Below, piece by piece: positions 1 to 10,892 of a stretch of DNA of 64,000 nt. The stretch is from Phanerochaete sordida (Eukaryota; Basidiomycota; Agaricomycetes; Polyporales; Phanerochaetaceae). Made by a program: the position numbers and the translations under genes. Within the stretch, counting starts at the first letter, position 1, and every line of letters begins with the position of its first letter. Location: the NCBI GenBank assembly GCA_019973155.2, contig BPQB01000003.1:1178001-1242000 (forward strand), in the 5' to 3' direction. The notes below the pieces were generated by a model, which was given only the letters and a program-made list of their open reading frames with translations, was not told the origin of the DNA and ran no database searches.

Positions 1-32
1 CGCCCTGCCCCCCGCTGACCGCACGCCCGCAG

Positions 33-2965
33 CCGCACCAAGAAGAAAGACATCTACGTCATCTCGACGGCCAAGCGCCCCGTCCCGCTCGAGCACTTCC
101 TCTACGCCGGGCGCGACTTCCACAAGCTCGTCGACGCCGAGCGCAACTTCCTCGGCGAGGGCTACAAGGCCGCCGGCGAGGCGCTCCGGCGCAAGCAGGA
201 CAAGGAGCGCGAGGCCGCGGGGCTCCCGCCCGTGCAGCGCCTCGGGCGCGCCGCCGCACCCGCACGTGGGGGGCGCGGCGGCCCGAATCAGCGCGGGGGC
301 GCACGCGGGGGTGCACCCGCACGGGGCGCGGCGCCGCCGGCGCGCGGGGGCGGCGGCGGGCGGGCGTTCCACGCGCCGGACAAGAACCTGTACGTGCACC
401 TGGTCGGGAACCTGAAGAAGCGGGCGCTGCTGCCCGTCGTCGTGTTCACGTTCTCGAAGAAGCGGTGCGAGGAGAACGCGGGGACGCTCACGAACCTCGA
501 CCTGTCGACGTCGGTCGAGAAGAGCGAGGTGCACGTCGCGATCGAGCGCGCGCTCGCGCGGCTGAAGGGTGCGTCGCTCTTGTGGTGGACGTGGGCGGCG
601 TGCTGACCGTGCGCAGAGGCGGACCGGCGCCTGCCGCAGATCCGCCGGATGCGCGACCTGCTCTCGCGCGGGATCGGTGTGCACCATGGCGGGCTGCTGC
701 CGATCGTCAAGGAGGTGGTCGAGCTGCTGTTCGCGCGCGGCCTCGTCAAAGTGCTGTTTGCGACAGAAACGTTCGCCATGGTGCGTGCGTCCCTGCTCGA
801 CAGCCCGGACCCAGCTCACACGGTATCGCGCAGGGTGTCAACATGCCGGCGAAGTCGGTCGTGTTCTCGCATATCCGCAAGCACGATGGCAGGAGCTTCC
901 GCGAGATCCTGCCCGGAGAGTATACCCAAATGGCTGGGCGTGCCGGTCGGCGTGGCCTGGACGCTACGGGCACAGTCGTCATTGTCGCGAATGACGAGCT
1001 GCCCGAGGTGAGATCCTTGTCTGTCGCTATCTGCTTCTTTATTCACCTTCTTTCTGCAGCAAACGACGCTGACCACCATGATCCTCGGCACTCCTTCAAA
1101 GCTGTCATCGCAGTTCCGCCTGACGTACAACATGATTCTGAACCTGCTTCGAGTCGAGGCACTGCGGGTCGAGGAGATGATCAAGCGCAGTTTCTCGGAG
1201 AACGCGTCACAGCGGCTACTCCCTGAGCAGCAGCAGAAAGTCGTAGAGGCGGGTGTCATCGCACGAAAAGGATTTGACAGAAACTGATGTCATCGACATA
1301 GAGCGAGAAGCGTCTCTCGACGCTGCAGAAGCTCGAGTGCGATGTCTGCTTGCCAGACATCGAGAGGCTCTACGACGACACCGCGGATATCATCGACCTC
1401 AACTTCCGATTGATTAGCATGGACGACAGCCATCGGCACAAGGGCTCAAAACAACTGTTACAGCCTGGCCGCATCGTTGTGCTGGTTGATGGGGTATGTT
1501 AATGGCTAAATGGGCAAAGACAAGTGGCTCACACTCCGTCTCAGCATTTCAGATGCAATATTGCAGTAATCCTTGGGCCAGGACCCGCATCTGTGACCGC
1601 ATCCGGTGAGATCGAAAAGGTGAAGACTTACGACGTGCTCGCAGTCGTATCGCCGGAAACAAAGAAAGGGCTGCACAGTACGCGTCCTGCCCTCAGCACC
1701 GTTTCCCGCACAACCTGACCACACGCGCCTGCAGACATCGATGCGCAAGCGATTCCACCGACATGGCCGCCGAAGCCTGAGGCCATGCTCGTCGACGACC
1801 CGCAGTACGAGTACAGCGCCGTGCCGCTGACCAGCATCGCGTGCGTCGCGGACCGCGTGCTCAAGCTCGACCTCGACCAGATCGTGACCGTGCACCGCAT
1901 GACGAAGCTGTACGAGACGCGCGACACGCTGCTCGGCGTGCTGCACGACTGGATCGCCGCCGGCGCGGGCGTGCCCGAGGTCGACTGGGCGGCGCGCCTC
2001 AGGGCGCTCGAGTTCCAGGAGATGGTGCGCGCGCGCGCCGAGCTCGTGCGGCGGCTGCCCGGGTACGCGTGCAGGGCGTGTCCGGACTTTGAGCACCACG
2101 TACGTGTCCGCTCATCCGGAGACGCGGCGTTGTGCTGACGTGCGGCGCAGTACCAAATTCTGCATGGCGAGAAGGTCCTGCGCGCGAGCATCGCGAACCT
2201 CAAGATGGCGATTTCGGAGCAGAACCTAGAGCTCATCCCGGACTACGAGCAGCGCGTCGACGTGCTCAAGGACCTCAAGTTCATCGACCAGAACTCGACC
2301 GTGCTGCTCAAGGGGCGCGTCGCCTGCGAGGTACCCTCTCCCCTCCTCCCGCCTCCCCCGCGCTGACGCCCCGCAGATCAACTCCGCGAACGAGCTCGTG
2401 CTCACGGAGCTCATCCTCGAGAACACGCTCGCGGCGTACGACCCCGAGGAGGTCGTCGCGCTGCTCTCGTGCTTCGTCTTCCAGGAGAAGACCGAGGTCG
2501 AGCCCGCGATCCCGCCGAAGCTCAAGGAGGGCCTCGACGCGATCGTCGCGCTCGCGGAGCGCGTCGAGCGCGTGCAGGAGGCGCACAAGGTCCCCGGTGA
2601 GGAGTTCCGCCAGCTCAAGTTCGGCCTCGTCGAGGTCGTGTACGAGTGGGCGAAGGGCATGGTGAGCCGTTCGCGCGCGTGTCGCTGAGGGGTGCTGGAC
2701 TGACCGATGCGCTGTCGTAGCCGTTCGAGCAGATCACGGAGTTGACAGACGTGGCGGAGGGCACCATTGTGCGATGTATCACTAGGCTTGACGAGACTTG
2801 TCGCGAGGTACGGGACGCAGCCCGCGTCATCGGAGACGCAGAGTTGTTCAAGAAGATGGAAGAAGCCCAACTCAAGATCAAGCGGGACAGTACGTACGAC
2901 TTCCTGTCACATTATCAATGCTGACCACCCGGACAGTCGTATTCGCCGCAAGCTTGTACTTCTAG
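33..2965 (+). CDS. SKI2: Ski2-type DExH RNA helicase, 5'-truncated by the window edge
   Basis: This is the C-terminal part of the Ski complex helicase, which feeds mRNA to the cytoplasmic exosome for 3'-to-5' decay. The first visible exon starts at 33, after an intron end with a CTGACC branch point, and reads [20 protein letters not shown]. Next come a Gly/Ala/Arg-rich insert, the second RecA domain ([16 protein letters not shown]; motif [14 protein letters not shown]), the stalk and beta-barrel insertion, and the C-terminal helical domain ([17 protein letters not shown]). Splicing the last intron (2890-2936) gives the tail [12 protein letters not shown], as expected for Ski2, and stop at 2963-2965. 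One intron near 1239-1299 needs a GTCGTA donor to keep frame. The helicase N-terminus lies outside the window. Mtr4 is the nearest alternative, but the tail and the insert favour Ski2. Confidence 0.93.
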
Positions 2966-2971
2966 ATACAC

Positions 2972-3499
2972 ATACTGTAGTGAAATGTATGGTACCAACC
3001 GTCACGCGTCACAAGACCTTCAAAAAGTTGGTAATTCCTGGGTAGTTGTCACGCGTCACAAGCAAGCTGGTTGCTAGTGTACTCAGGGTACTCGACAATG
3101 GAGCGGCCTTCTGCACGGTCGGATGGCCCTGAAAGCTGCTCATATATGTATTTTTGGCGTTTTGAAGCTCAGGAATATTTATTTGCTGACTGCAGCATGA
3201 AATGTGCTTGAAATAGCGTTGGCTCGAGCCAAGCTCGAGCAGATTTACTGGAGTTAACCCGAGGTTGGCAAGGGCACCCAAGGCTAAGCCGATCTGAGAG
3301 GTTGCAAGCAAACAGACTGCTTGGAGGGTCTCAAAAGTATTATTCCTGATGCTCCTTTACCTATCGCCGCTCTCCTGACCCTACAGGTCCATCGAGGGCC
3401 GGCCCAAGTTGCTTGTCACATGTCACAGCCGGCCGAGTTGCTATCAGAGGGGACGGCGCTTAAATCCGGCGGTTGGTACCATACATTTCACTACAGTAT
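2972..3499. mobile_element. MITE-like element with 30-bp perfect terminal inverted repeats
   Basis: Positions 2972-3001 (beginning ATACTGTAGTGAAATGTA) are the exact reverse complement of 3470-3499. The hexamer ATACAC stands immediately before the left end (2966-2971) and again at 3503-3508, three bases past the right end, so it may be a target-site duplication. Inside, GTCACGCGTCACAAG occurs directly repeated at 3001-3015 and 3047-3061, and a diverged inverted copy lies near 3412. Such subterminal repeats are typical of DNA-transposon binding sites. No transposase is encoded, so it would be non-autonomous. The left end lies 6 bp after the SKI2 stop codon, so the SKI2 3' UTR and poly(A) site probably lie inside it. 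Confidence 0.8.
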
Positions 3500-3577
3500 C
3501 ATATACACAATCCACGTCTTGCGTGCTTGCTCATGCACACCTCCCACAAGAAAGCATCCCCTCAAACCCGTCAATAG

Positions 3578-3583
3578 TTTTAT
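3578..3583 (-). terminator. Poly(A) signal AATAAA of calnexin
   Basis: AATAAA on the minus strand, about 110 nt downstream of the calnexin stop codon, inside an AT-rich patch. Position and exact match suggest the cleavage and polyadenylation signal. Confidence 0.5.
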
Positions 3584-3692
3584 TAATACTTTCCAAAAGC
3601 AAAGCACGAGAGAACAGCAAAACGACGAAGAGGTGCTACTGAGAAGAGAGACGTCCGAATGCGAGATGGTATCCTTTTACAAAGCCCCAAGC

Positions 3693-5681
3693 TTACTTCC
3701 TCCTCTTCACGGGGGTGTCAGTCTTGTCACCACCGGCCGCCGCCGCAGGCTCGGCATCGGTCTTGGCCTTACCGGCCTTGTCGTCTGGTGAAGGCGCGTC
3801 GGTCTTCTTCGCAGACTGCAAGCGCGTTGTTAGCACCAAACATGTAATGAAGTCATTGGGAGCACATACCTTGGTGATGGGCTTCTGCTGGCCACCGATG
3901 AGGCCGAGGAGCACGCTGAGCATACCAATGAAGGTAGTCAGGACGAGAGTGAGGCCAACAGCGGTCTCAGGCTGGGAGGTGACGGCGAAGACGGGGTCGA
4001 CCTTGGCCGCCTCGATGAAGGTGAAGATCTTGGTGCGGATGAAGGCGACAGGGTCCTCCTGGAAGGTGACGGCCTCAGTGGACTCCTCGTCGTCATCGGG
4101 GATAGCAGCCTTCTTGGCAGCCTCCTCGAGCTCGTGCTTGACCTCCCAGGTCTCCTTGGCGAGGGCAGCGGCATCCTCAACGGAGTGGCCGACGTAGAGG
4201 TTGTCGAAGAGGATGTCCTCGGTCATGGTCCAGAGCTCGATACCGACACCGCCAATGGGCTTGAGGCTCTTGACGGGCGTAAGGTCCTCGAAGTAGTCGG
4301 GGTTGGGGATCTTGCGAGGAGCCCACTCGCCGATGTAGGCGGGGTTGTCGATCATGGGGGCGAACCACTTGCCCTTGTAGGCGGGGTTGGGCTTGAAGGG
4401 CCGCTTCCACTCGCCGCATCCGGGAGCATCCTCACACTTGGGGTTGCGGATCGTAGGCGCGATCCAGTCACCGTCCTCCTCATCATCCCACTCCTCGGGC
4501 TTCTCAGCGTCTATGGGATATGTCAGCTTCGGTTCAGTCGTGTCTGTACCGTTTAGCTTACCAGGGTCGGGGACGAACTCGGGCTCGTCATCGAGCCAGC
4601 CCTCAGGCTTCTCAGCCTCCTCGTCGACGATCTCGTAGGGAGCATCCTCATCCCAGTCCTCGGGCTGTGCGTGTGAAATAAATACAAGCTATCCGCAAGA
4701 TCGAGGACATGTACGAACCTTGGTAGCATCCGGGTCAGCAATGCGCTTAGCATCGACCCAGTCCTCAGGCTTCTTGTCCTCAGGGTCGTCAATCTCCTTG
4801 GGAGGGTTGACTGATGGCTCAAAGTCCTCGAGGAGGTTGCCAGTGTTCGCGCTCTCGCCGTTAAAGCGGACGTCGTAGGTGTTGTTGGGGCTGTATAGAT
4901 AATTAGCCCCCACTCGAGATGCCCCCAAAGCGCGTGCACTTACTGGAGGACAAGGGTGAAGAGGTTGGTGTTCTTGTCGAACACGGGCTTGGGCGGGAGC
5001 TTAAGGTGCTTCTCCTCAAACTCGCCGGTAACTGGGCTCTTGTGGCGGAAGATGAAGTGAGTCTGTCCCGTGTCGTTAGCAAAGCGCGTGAGACAAACGG
5101 CGGTGCGAACGCACCTTAGTGCCCGGGCAAGTCAGGTCCGGACCGAACATGATGGTCCATGGCGTCTTGTCCGAGAACTCCTTGCCCGCAGTCTGGAAGC
5201 CATCCTCAAGGAGCTTGAGGTAGCCACCACCGCAGTTGCCGCCCTTCTGGTACTTGACCTCGTACTGCACGACGAGGGGCTTCTCCGAGAAGTCGATCGT
5301 CTTCGCGAACGGCGCGGAGATGGCGTGGTGCGCGGCCTTGGTCTTGGCGACGAGGCCCTTGTCGCCCTCGATGAGAGGCTCCTCGGGCTCTTCGACCTCC
5401 CACTTGCCGACGTAGCTGAAAGTCTCACCGCCGACGGGGGTCTTCTTGGTCGCCTCGGAGGGCGTCCAGCGTTCAGACCAGTCGTCGGTGAACTGCTCAA
5501 GGAATGGAGCCTTGATCTCTGTGGGCTGTGAAGCGCAGGCGGGGGAACGTTAGCTACAGAGCACACCGCGCGCGGCGAGCTTTGCTCGACTTGCCTTGAA
5601 GACGGGCTTGGCCTCCTCTGCTGACGCGCTGCATGCGGCGACGACGAGCAGGGTGGTGGCGGAGAGCGCTACGCTTCGCAT
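3693..5681 (-). CDS. Calnexin, ER lectin chaperone
   Basis: This is a membrane-bound chaperone that binds monoglucosylated N-glycans on folding glycoproteins in the ER. The start at 5681 gives a signal peptide ([21 protein letters not shown]). The luminal lectin domain follows ([30 protein letters not shown]), with the paired cysteines. The P-domain arm is made of repeated P-E-D-W-D / D-P-x-x-x-K-P motifs, then [18 protein letters not shown] and NPAYKGKW repeats. One transmembrane helix ([20 protein letters not shown]) precedes a charged cytosolic tail ending KRRK. At least six short introns must be removed. Calreticulin is excluded by the membrane helix and cytosolic tail. The next gene, SNU114, points the same way; 296 bp separate its stop from the calnexin start. 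Confidence 0.96.
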
Positions 5682-5821
5682 GGTGTGTACGAAGGACCGT
5701 TGACGGGGAGAGGGATGTTGTGGAGGAGAGAATGGGATGAGGAAGGGAGTGTGTGCCGGCGGAGGCGCTGGCCTGGACTCTAAATGTACGCGGCCGCGAC
5801 TGCCACGTAGCACAACACTTT

Positions 5822-5829
5822 CCACGTCA
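5822..5829 (-). promoter_or_regulatory. Candidate unfolded-protein-response element upstream of calnexin
   Basis: Read in the direction of calnexin this is TGACGTGG, an exact match to the metazoan XBP1/ATF6 UPRE core, 141 bp upstream of the start codon. A second ACGTGG core lies at 5803-5808. Calnexin is a classical UPR target, and basidiomycetes have a Hac1/XBP1-type bZIP (Hxl1, Cib1). The match is seen directly; function is inferred. Confidence 0.45.
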
Positions 5830-5977
5830 TTCCACAGTTCCCACGCGCACGCGCTCTAATCCCCGGCTCTGCTCGCACCGCAGGACAGCTCGCTCCCAAC
5901 CATCTGTTTTACAGCGGAAATAATGTTTTGTTACACAGCAAAGGGACGCTACAACACGACAATCGCCGACGCTACGT

Positions 5978-8900
5978 TCAGCCTAATAGATCCGCGTGTC
6001 CAGAGGCAGACAGCGCGAGCTGCACAGCGCCACGTTAGCTTCAAAGCGCGACCGCCGCCAAGCAACGGGGACCACTCACCACAAACTCGTCGTCCAAATA
6101 TTTTGAGACCGCAATCTGGTCGCCCAGGCCCTTTCGCCTTCTCGTCTTGAGCACGAGGTCCCTCGCCAACGCCTGGCCAGACGCAGGCTCGAGCGGACGA
6201 AGCTTGATGCTCGTGTCGGTGGGATCACCTGCACGGAAGCGTGAGTCCTCCCGGAATCCCGTGACGCGAACCGCGGCGGCTTACCGGGCACAATCGACCA
6301 GTGGTCGAACACCTGCAGGCAGAACGCCTGCCCCTGCGTCGCCGTCCGCAGGTCGGTCTCGAAGCCGTTCGCGTCGATGACCGGGATCAGCGCCTTGACG
6401 GTGTACAGCGGCGAGCCCGCCTTCGGGATGTCCTGCGTGACGTGACCGCGGCGGCGTGCCAGCACGGTGTAGACCGCGGATATGCAGTCCGCCGGCGCCT
6501 GCACCTCGACGAAGTAGACCGGCTCCATCAGACGCGGCGTCGCCTACGAAGTGGGCTGTTCAGGGCGTGTGTGAGGCGATGGGAACCCTTTCCACGTACC
6601 ATGAGGAATGACGAGTAGCACACACGGCGTGCCGTGGGCACAATCTGTCCGCCGCCTCGGAAAATTGGCTCCTGTGCGAGACTCGCGTCCAGGATTCGGA
6701 ATTTCACGTTCCGCATTGCTAGCGACGCGTCAGTCACGGTCACGGGAAAGCCTCGGCCAAACGTGCTTACGCTCATCGCAAAGCGGGCCTTCGCGCGCGC
6801 CCCACTGGAACCCCTGCGTGATATGCTGTTTGACCGTGCCGAGCATCTTCTTGTCCACCTGCGAGGGCAGCGTATCATCGAGGAGGATGTTCGGGCCGCT
6901 TTCGTCGGGACCAAACGCCCAGATAGACCGCGACGCAAGCAAGTCCCACTGGTACTTCTCCTGGAAGAAAGTGCCCCGCTCCTTCGGAGTCATACGCATA
7001 GTGACGCGCCCGTTCTCGACGTCCTCCGCAATGCCACGTTCCAGTGGCTCGGCGATCATGGTAATCCGGTTCCTTGGGTAGCATGCGTCAGGGCTATTGA
7101 GTGTGCGAACGACTTAATGACTCACTTCTTGTTCGGGGTGTCTGCGTAGCACTTCAGGGCGCTGGTCTCGAGCACCGTCTCGCAGAACTTGGTAACAGGG
7201 TCCGAGACCTTGATCTCGATCTCCGAGAACAGTCGCCGGAGGTCGTGCATGACGCAGTCGAGGTACAGCTCGCCCGTGCCGATCACCACGTGCTCGCCGC
7301 TCTCCTCGACCTTGGTCGCGACGAGCGGGTACGACTTGTTGATGCTCCGCAAGCCCGAGAGCATCTTCGGGAGCTCCGACGGCGCGATGGGCTCGATGGC
7401 GATCTTCAGCACCGACTGCGTCATGTGCTTGATCGGCCGGAAGATGTGCAGGTCGTCCTCGAGGTTCGTGGCTGCGATCGTAGCGGTCTTCGAGATTGAC
7501 GCGTCGACGCCACCAAGGAGAACCAGGTTACCGGCAGCGACTTCTTCCGCAGGAATGAAGTACCGCGCCTCGCTTATCCAGATGTCGTCAACGACAGCCC
7601 TAACCATGTCCTCTTCGTCTTCTGGCGAGTAACCTTCGCCGAGGACCTTGACCTCAGCACCCTTCCGGACAGTACCGCTGATGACACGACCGAACGCCCT
7701 GAACGACTGGGCGTCGGTTGTGTGGTACAGCTTGGTAATGTTGACCATCAGCGGACCCTCTGGATCACACTTCTCCATGGCTTGCGCCAGCTCGCTGTTC
7801 ATGGGGCCGGTGTACGTCCTTTGGACCTGCGCGATACTGTCAGCCGTGAATTTTGGAGTGCTACACGTGCTGCTTTACCTTGTCGGCAGTTGCCACAGCA
7901 GGCGACGGGATGTGCTCCGTGACCATGTCCACAAAGCCTCTTGCCGGTCCAAAGAAGTGGTCAAGGACGACCTTCAATAATGGTCGTACGTCCATCTTGT
8001 ACAGAATTGGCTTGAGATGTATGCCGAGACTCTCCAGGGTGACCTTCAAGTCGTCCGTCTCCTCACTGAGCACTTGGCTGTAGAGCTTGTAGAGCGGTTC
8101 GAGGATGAAGTGGACAAAGGTACGGGTCTGCTCAGGGTCCGCTTGTTTGCGGGTGAACTTACGGGTCTCTGGGTTGAAGTAGATGTCTCCCCACAACCGG
8201 TCGGCAAACGCGTCGACATCCAGAGAACCTGGGAAACATCTATGAGCAGGAGCCTTTGCACGTGAGCCTTTGCATTACCGTAGGTATCCGCATACATCTG
8301 CGCGAACGAGCGCAGCGTGAAGCACCAGTGCATGTCGGTGCTCGCGAACGCCACATTGCCGTTCTCTGGACTGAGACGAAGTTCTGGGTCAGGGTTAATG
8401 CCACTGTCGTGCAAACAGGATTAGAGGATGGCGTCGCACGGCAAGTTCAAGTCCAAACCTGATGAACGTGTTGATCTCCTCGAGGGTATGCTTAATCTTG
8501 TAGAAAGCATCGGCAGGCTTGATGCGCAACTCTAGGATAAGGCGGTCAATCTTGTTGATAACGAGGGTTATCTTGACACCTTCTTGCAAGCAGTGGCGGA
8601 TGATAGCTTCCGTATTGCACATAACCTACGTTCAGCGGCCATGAATGATAGTGAAGCCATGAGTAAGAAGCAAAGCGCACCCCTTCCACGACGTCGACGA
8701 CCAGAACAACACCGTCCACCAGACGAATAGCAGATGCAACTTCATCAACGAAGTTCACATGTCCCGGTGTGTCAACGAGGTGGATGAGATGCGACCGTCC
8801 GTAGCTGTTCTGAAGGACCAGCGACATAGGCATGGACTTGATCGAAATTTGTCGCTCTCTTGACAGAACATGGGTATCGGTGTACCGGGTCTGAGTTCGC

Positions 8901-9564
8901 CAATTCGGTCAGCTGCCAAACAGTGCATATAATGTGCGCACTTGGTGGTCAGAGTCCCAGTCCATCTTGTGAGTCTCGAACGCAAGCATGTCCATGAGGG
9001 CAGTCTTGCCATGGTGAAGATGGCCAACAATGGCAACATTTCGTACGAACTCGGTGAATCCGGTCATTTGCAGCAGGAACCTGGAGGCGTCTTCAGCGAC
9101 CCAAGATCATGTAAGGTTCAGATCGTGCGCACCCTTTGTCGAAGCGAGTTTCGGGCATGTCCTTCTCTTCGACCGTCCATTTGCGAACCTTGATAGGTGC
9201 GATAATGGGCTCGGTCAGTGGTTGGGCATCTTCTTCCTGAACCAAGGTTTCGACGTCCTCCCCGTAGACCTGCTGAGCAGTAGGGTAATACTGCTTGTCC
9301 TCATGCAATACAACAGCGTTGTGTGTAGGTTCTAAAAGCACCTTGAGAAGCTCTGACAGGAAGCCAGAATATCAGGCACGCACCGTCCACCTGCATCAAT
9401 GCTCCCTCTTCAACCGCTTCCATGGCCTCGAACCCTTCCAGCGGCTGGGCAGACGGCTCCCGCTGCTGCTGACCATACGGCTGCGAGATCTCTTCCTCAT
9501 CATCAGAGTCGAGGTCCGCGCCGATGTAGTTTCCGAACTCGTCGTAGTCTTCGAAGGATGCCAT
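5978..9564 (-). CDS. SNU114: U5 snRNP GTPase Snu114 / EFTUD2
   Basis: This is an EF-2-like GTPase of the U5 snRNP that controls Brr2 and spliceosome activation. The start at 9564 gives [15 protein letters not shown] and an acidic N-terminal extension that EF-2 lacks, then [19 protein letters not shown]-domain motifs are [13 protein letters not shown] (G1), [11 protein letters not shown] (G3) and NKIDRL (G4). The EF-2-like domains II to V follow ([39 protein letters not shown]). The tail is [21 protein letters not shown] final intron must be removed to reach the true end, [17 protein letters not shown], with stop at 5978; reading through that intron ends wrongly. There are at least ten short introns. 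EF-2 itself is excluded by the N-terminal extension and the C-terminal RRRKG block. Confidence 0.96.
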
Positions 9565-9830
9565 GTCCAGGGTCTAGTGCACGAGGAGCGAGTGTAATTT
9601 GAACGAGTTCAGCAGCTAGACAGTCGCTTTTGAAGATGTCGCCCAAGATAGCGTCCGCAGACAGATAATGCAGTCTACTGGGAGAGAAGCGAAGATGAAG
9701 CAGAGCCCAGAGCGGAGCAGAGGGGATGGGCTGGGCTGGTGGTGGTCGTTCAACGCAAACGAAATCGCGGCGCCAACGCGTACTGGCACGGCTGGCGCTT
9801 GTGGCGCGCCTCGCTTGACGGTCGACCACG

Positions 9831-10405
9831 ATGTCTACGCTCCCAGATGACACTCTCAGGAAGGTGCGCACGCAAGTTTTATGCTGCTGAACGACGCTGA
9901 CACTTCTGCAGATCCTGATACAGATCCAGCAGACTGCGATCCAGTCGCAGCGCGCGCTGGGCATAAACAAGCAGCAGATTGCTGCGAAGGACCGCGAGCG
10001 GCGGATATTGCAGCTCACCATCGAGGAGATTAAGGGCCTTGATGAGGATGTGAACCTCTACAAGGGCGTCGGCAAGATGTGAGTGGCGTGTCTTTGCCGT
10101 ATGCTCGCGTACTGATGTGTACTTTAGGTTCATGCAGGTCCCTCGGCCAGTCATGGATAAAGACCTCCAGGCGGAGGAGAAGGAGCTGACGGACGACATA
10201 AACAATCTCAACAAGAAGGTATGTGACTATCTATGCTTCAAATACTCTGCCGTCTTTGACACCTATCACTTCCGCAGAACAAGTACTTGGAAAAGCAGTT
10301 CAACGATGCTCAAGCTCAGCTACGTGATATCGTAAGGCCCCTCGCGCATACACTTCTATGGACGTGCTAACGCCCTCGCAGTTCAACAGCGCACCCAAGC
10401 AATGA
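9831..10405 (+). CDS. PFD1: Prefoldin subunit 1
   Basis: This is a beta-type subunit of the hexameric prefoldin chaperone, which hands nascent actin and tubulin to the CCT chaperonin in the cytosol. Five exons give about 120 residues: MSTLPDDTLRK, then a helix with QTAIQSQRALGINKQQIAAK, a beta-hairpin core (DVNLYKGVGKMFMQVPRP), a second helix (EKELTDDINNLNKKNKYLEK) and a short tail FNSAPKQ. The helix-hairpin-helix layout and VGKMF core are typical of the family. It is divergent from SNU114, and the two start codons are 266 bp apart, so both promoters fit in that gap. Confidence 0.9.
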
Positions 10406-10892
10406 TAATTTGTCCTCGCACGACGCTTCCCACTGTATCTATAACATGTTGCCCGGATATACCCCACGACAAGCCTCGTCTCATGAGCACCGGTGCGCAT
10501 AAGCAGAAGGAAGAACTGCACACTGGTATAGCAGCCCACAACAATTTGGACGACAGGAAGTCTTTGTTTTAATCGGCAGTTTATGCGAGACCTTACAAAG
10601 GCAAAATACAGCGTCGCTGAGGTATGCCGCGCCCCTCCGCTGCCTCCATCGTGCTAGTGCCGACTGTCTTGGAAAGCTGTAGTGCTTTCAACGCAACCTC
10701 ACAGCCAAGGCCGTCACAATCCACGGAGCAAACAATGCAACAGCAAAGCTCTGTTCAAGCTCCCGTAATAACATGAGGTCGTAACTATTCGGTATCTAAT
10801 TAATCCGTGAATGACATGCGGGGGCATCTATCGTCATGTGCAGTGGTACTAAAGATGATGCGTAAGATAGCAGTGAGCAAAAGGCTCGACGC
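10406..10892. other. Convergent 3' intergenic region
   Basis: This lies between the stop codons of prefoldin 1 and the ABC transporter. It should hold both 3' UTRs. I see no ORF with family features, no repeat and no RNA gene. Confidence 0.6.
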
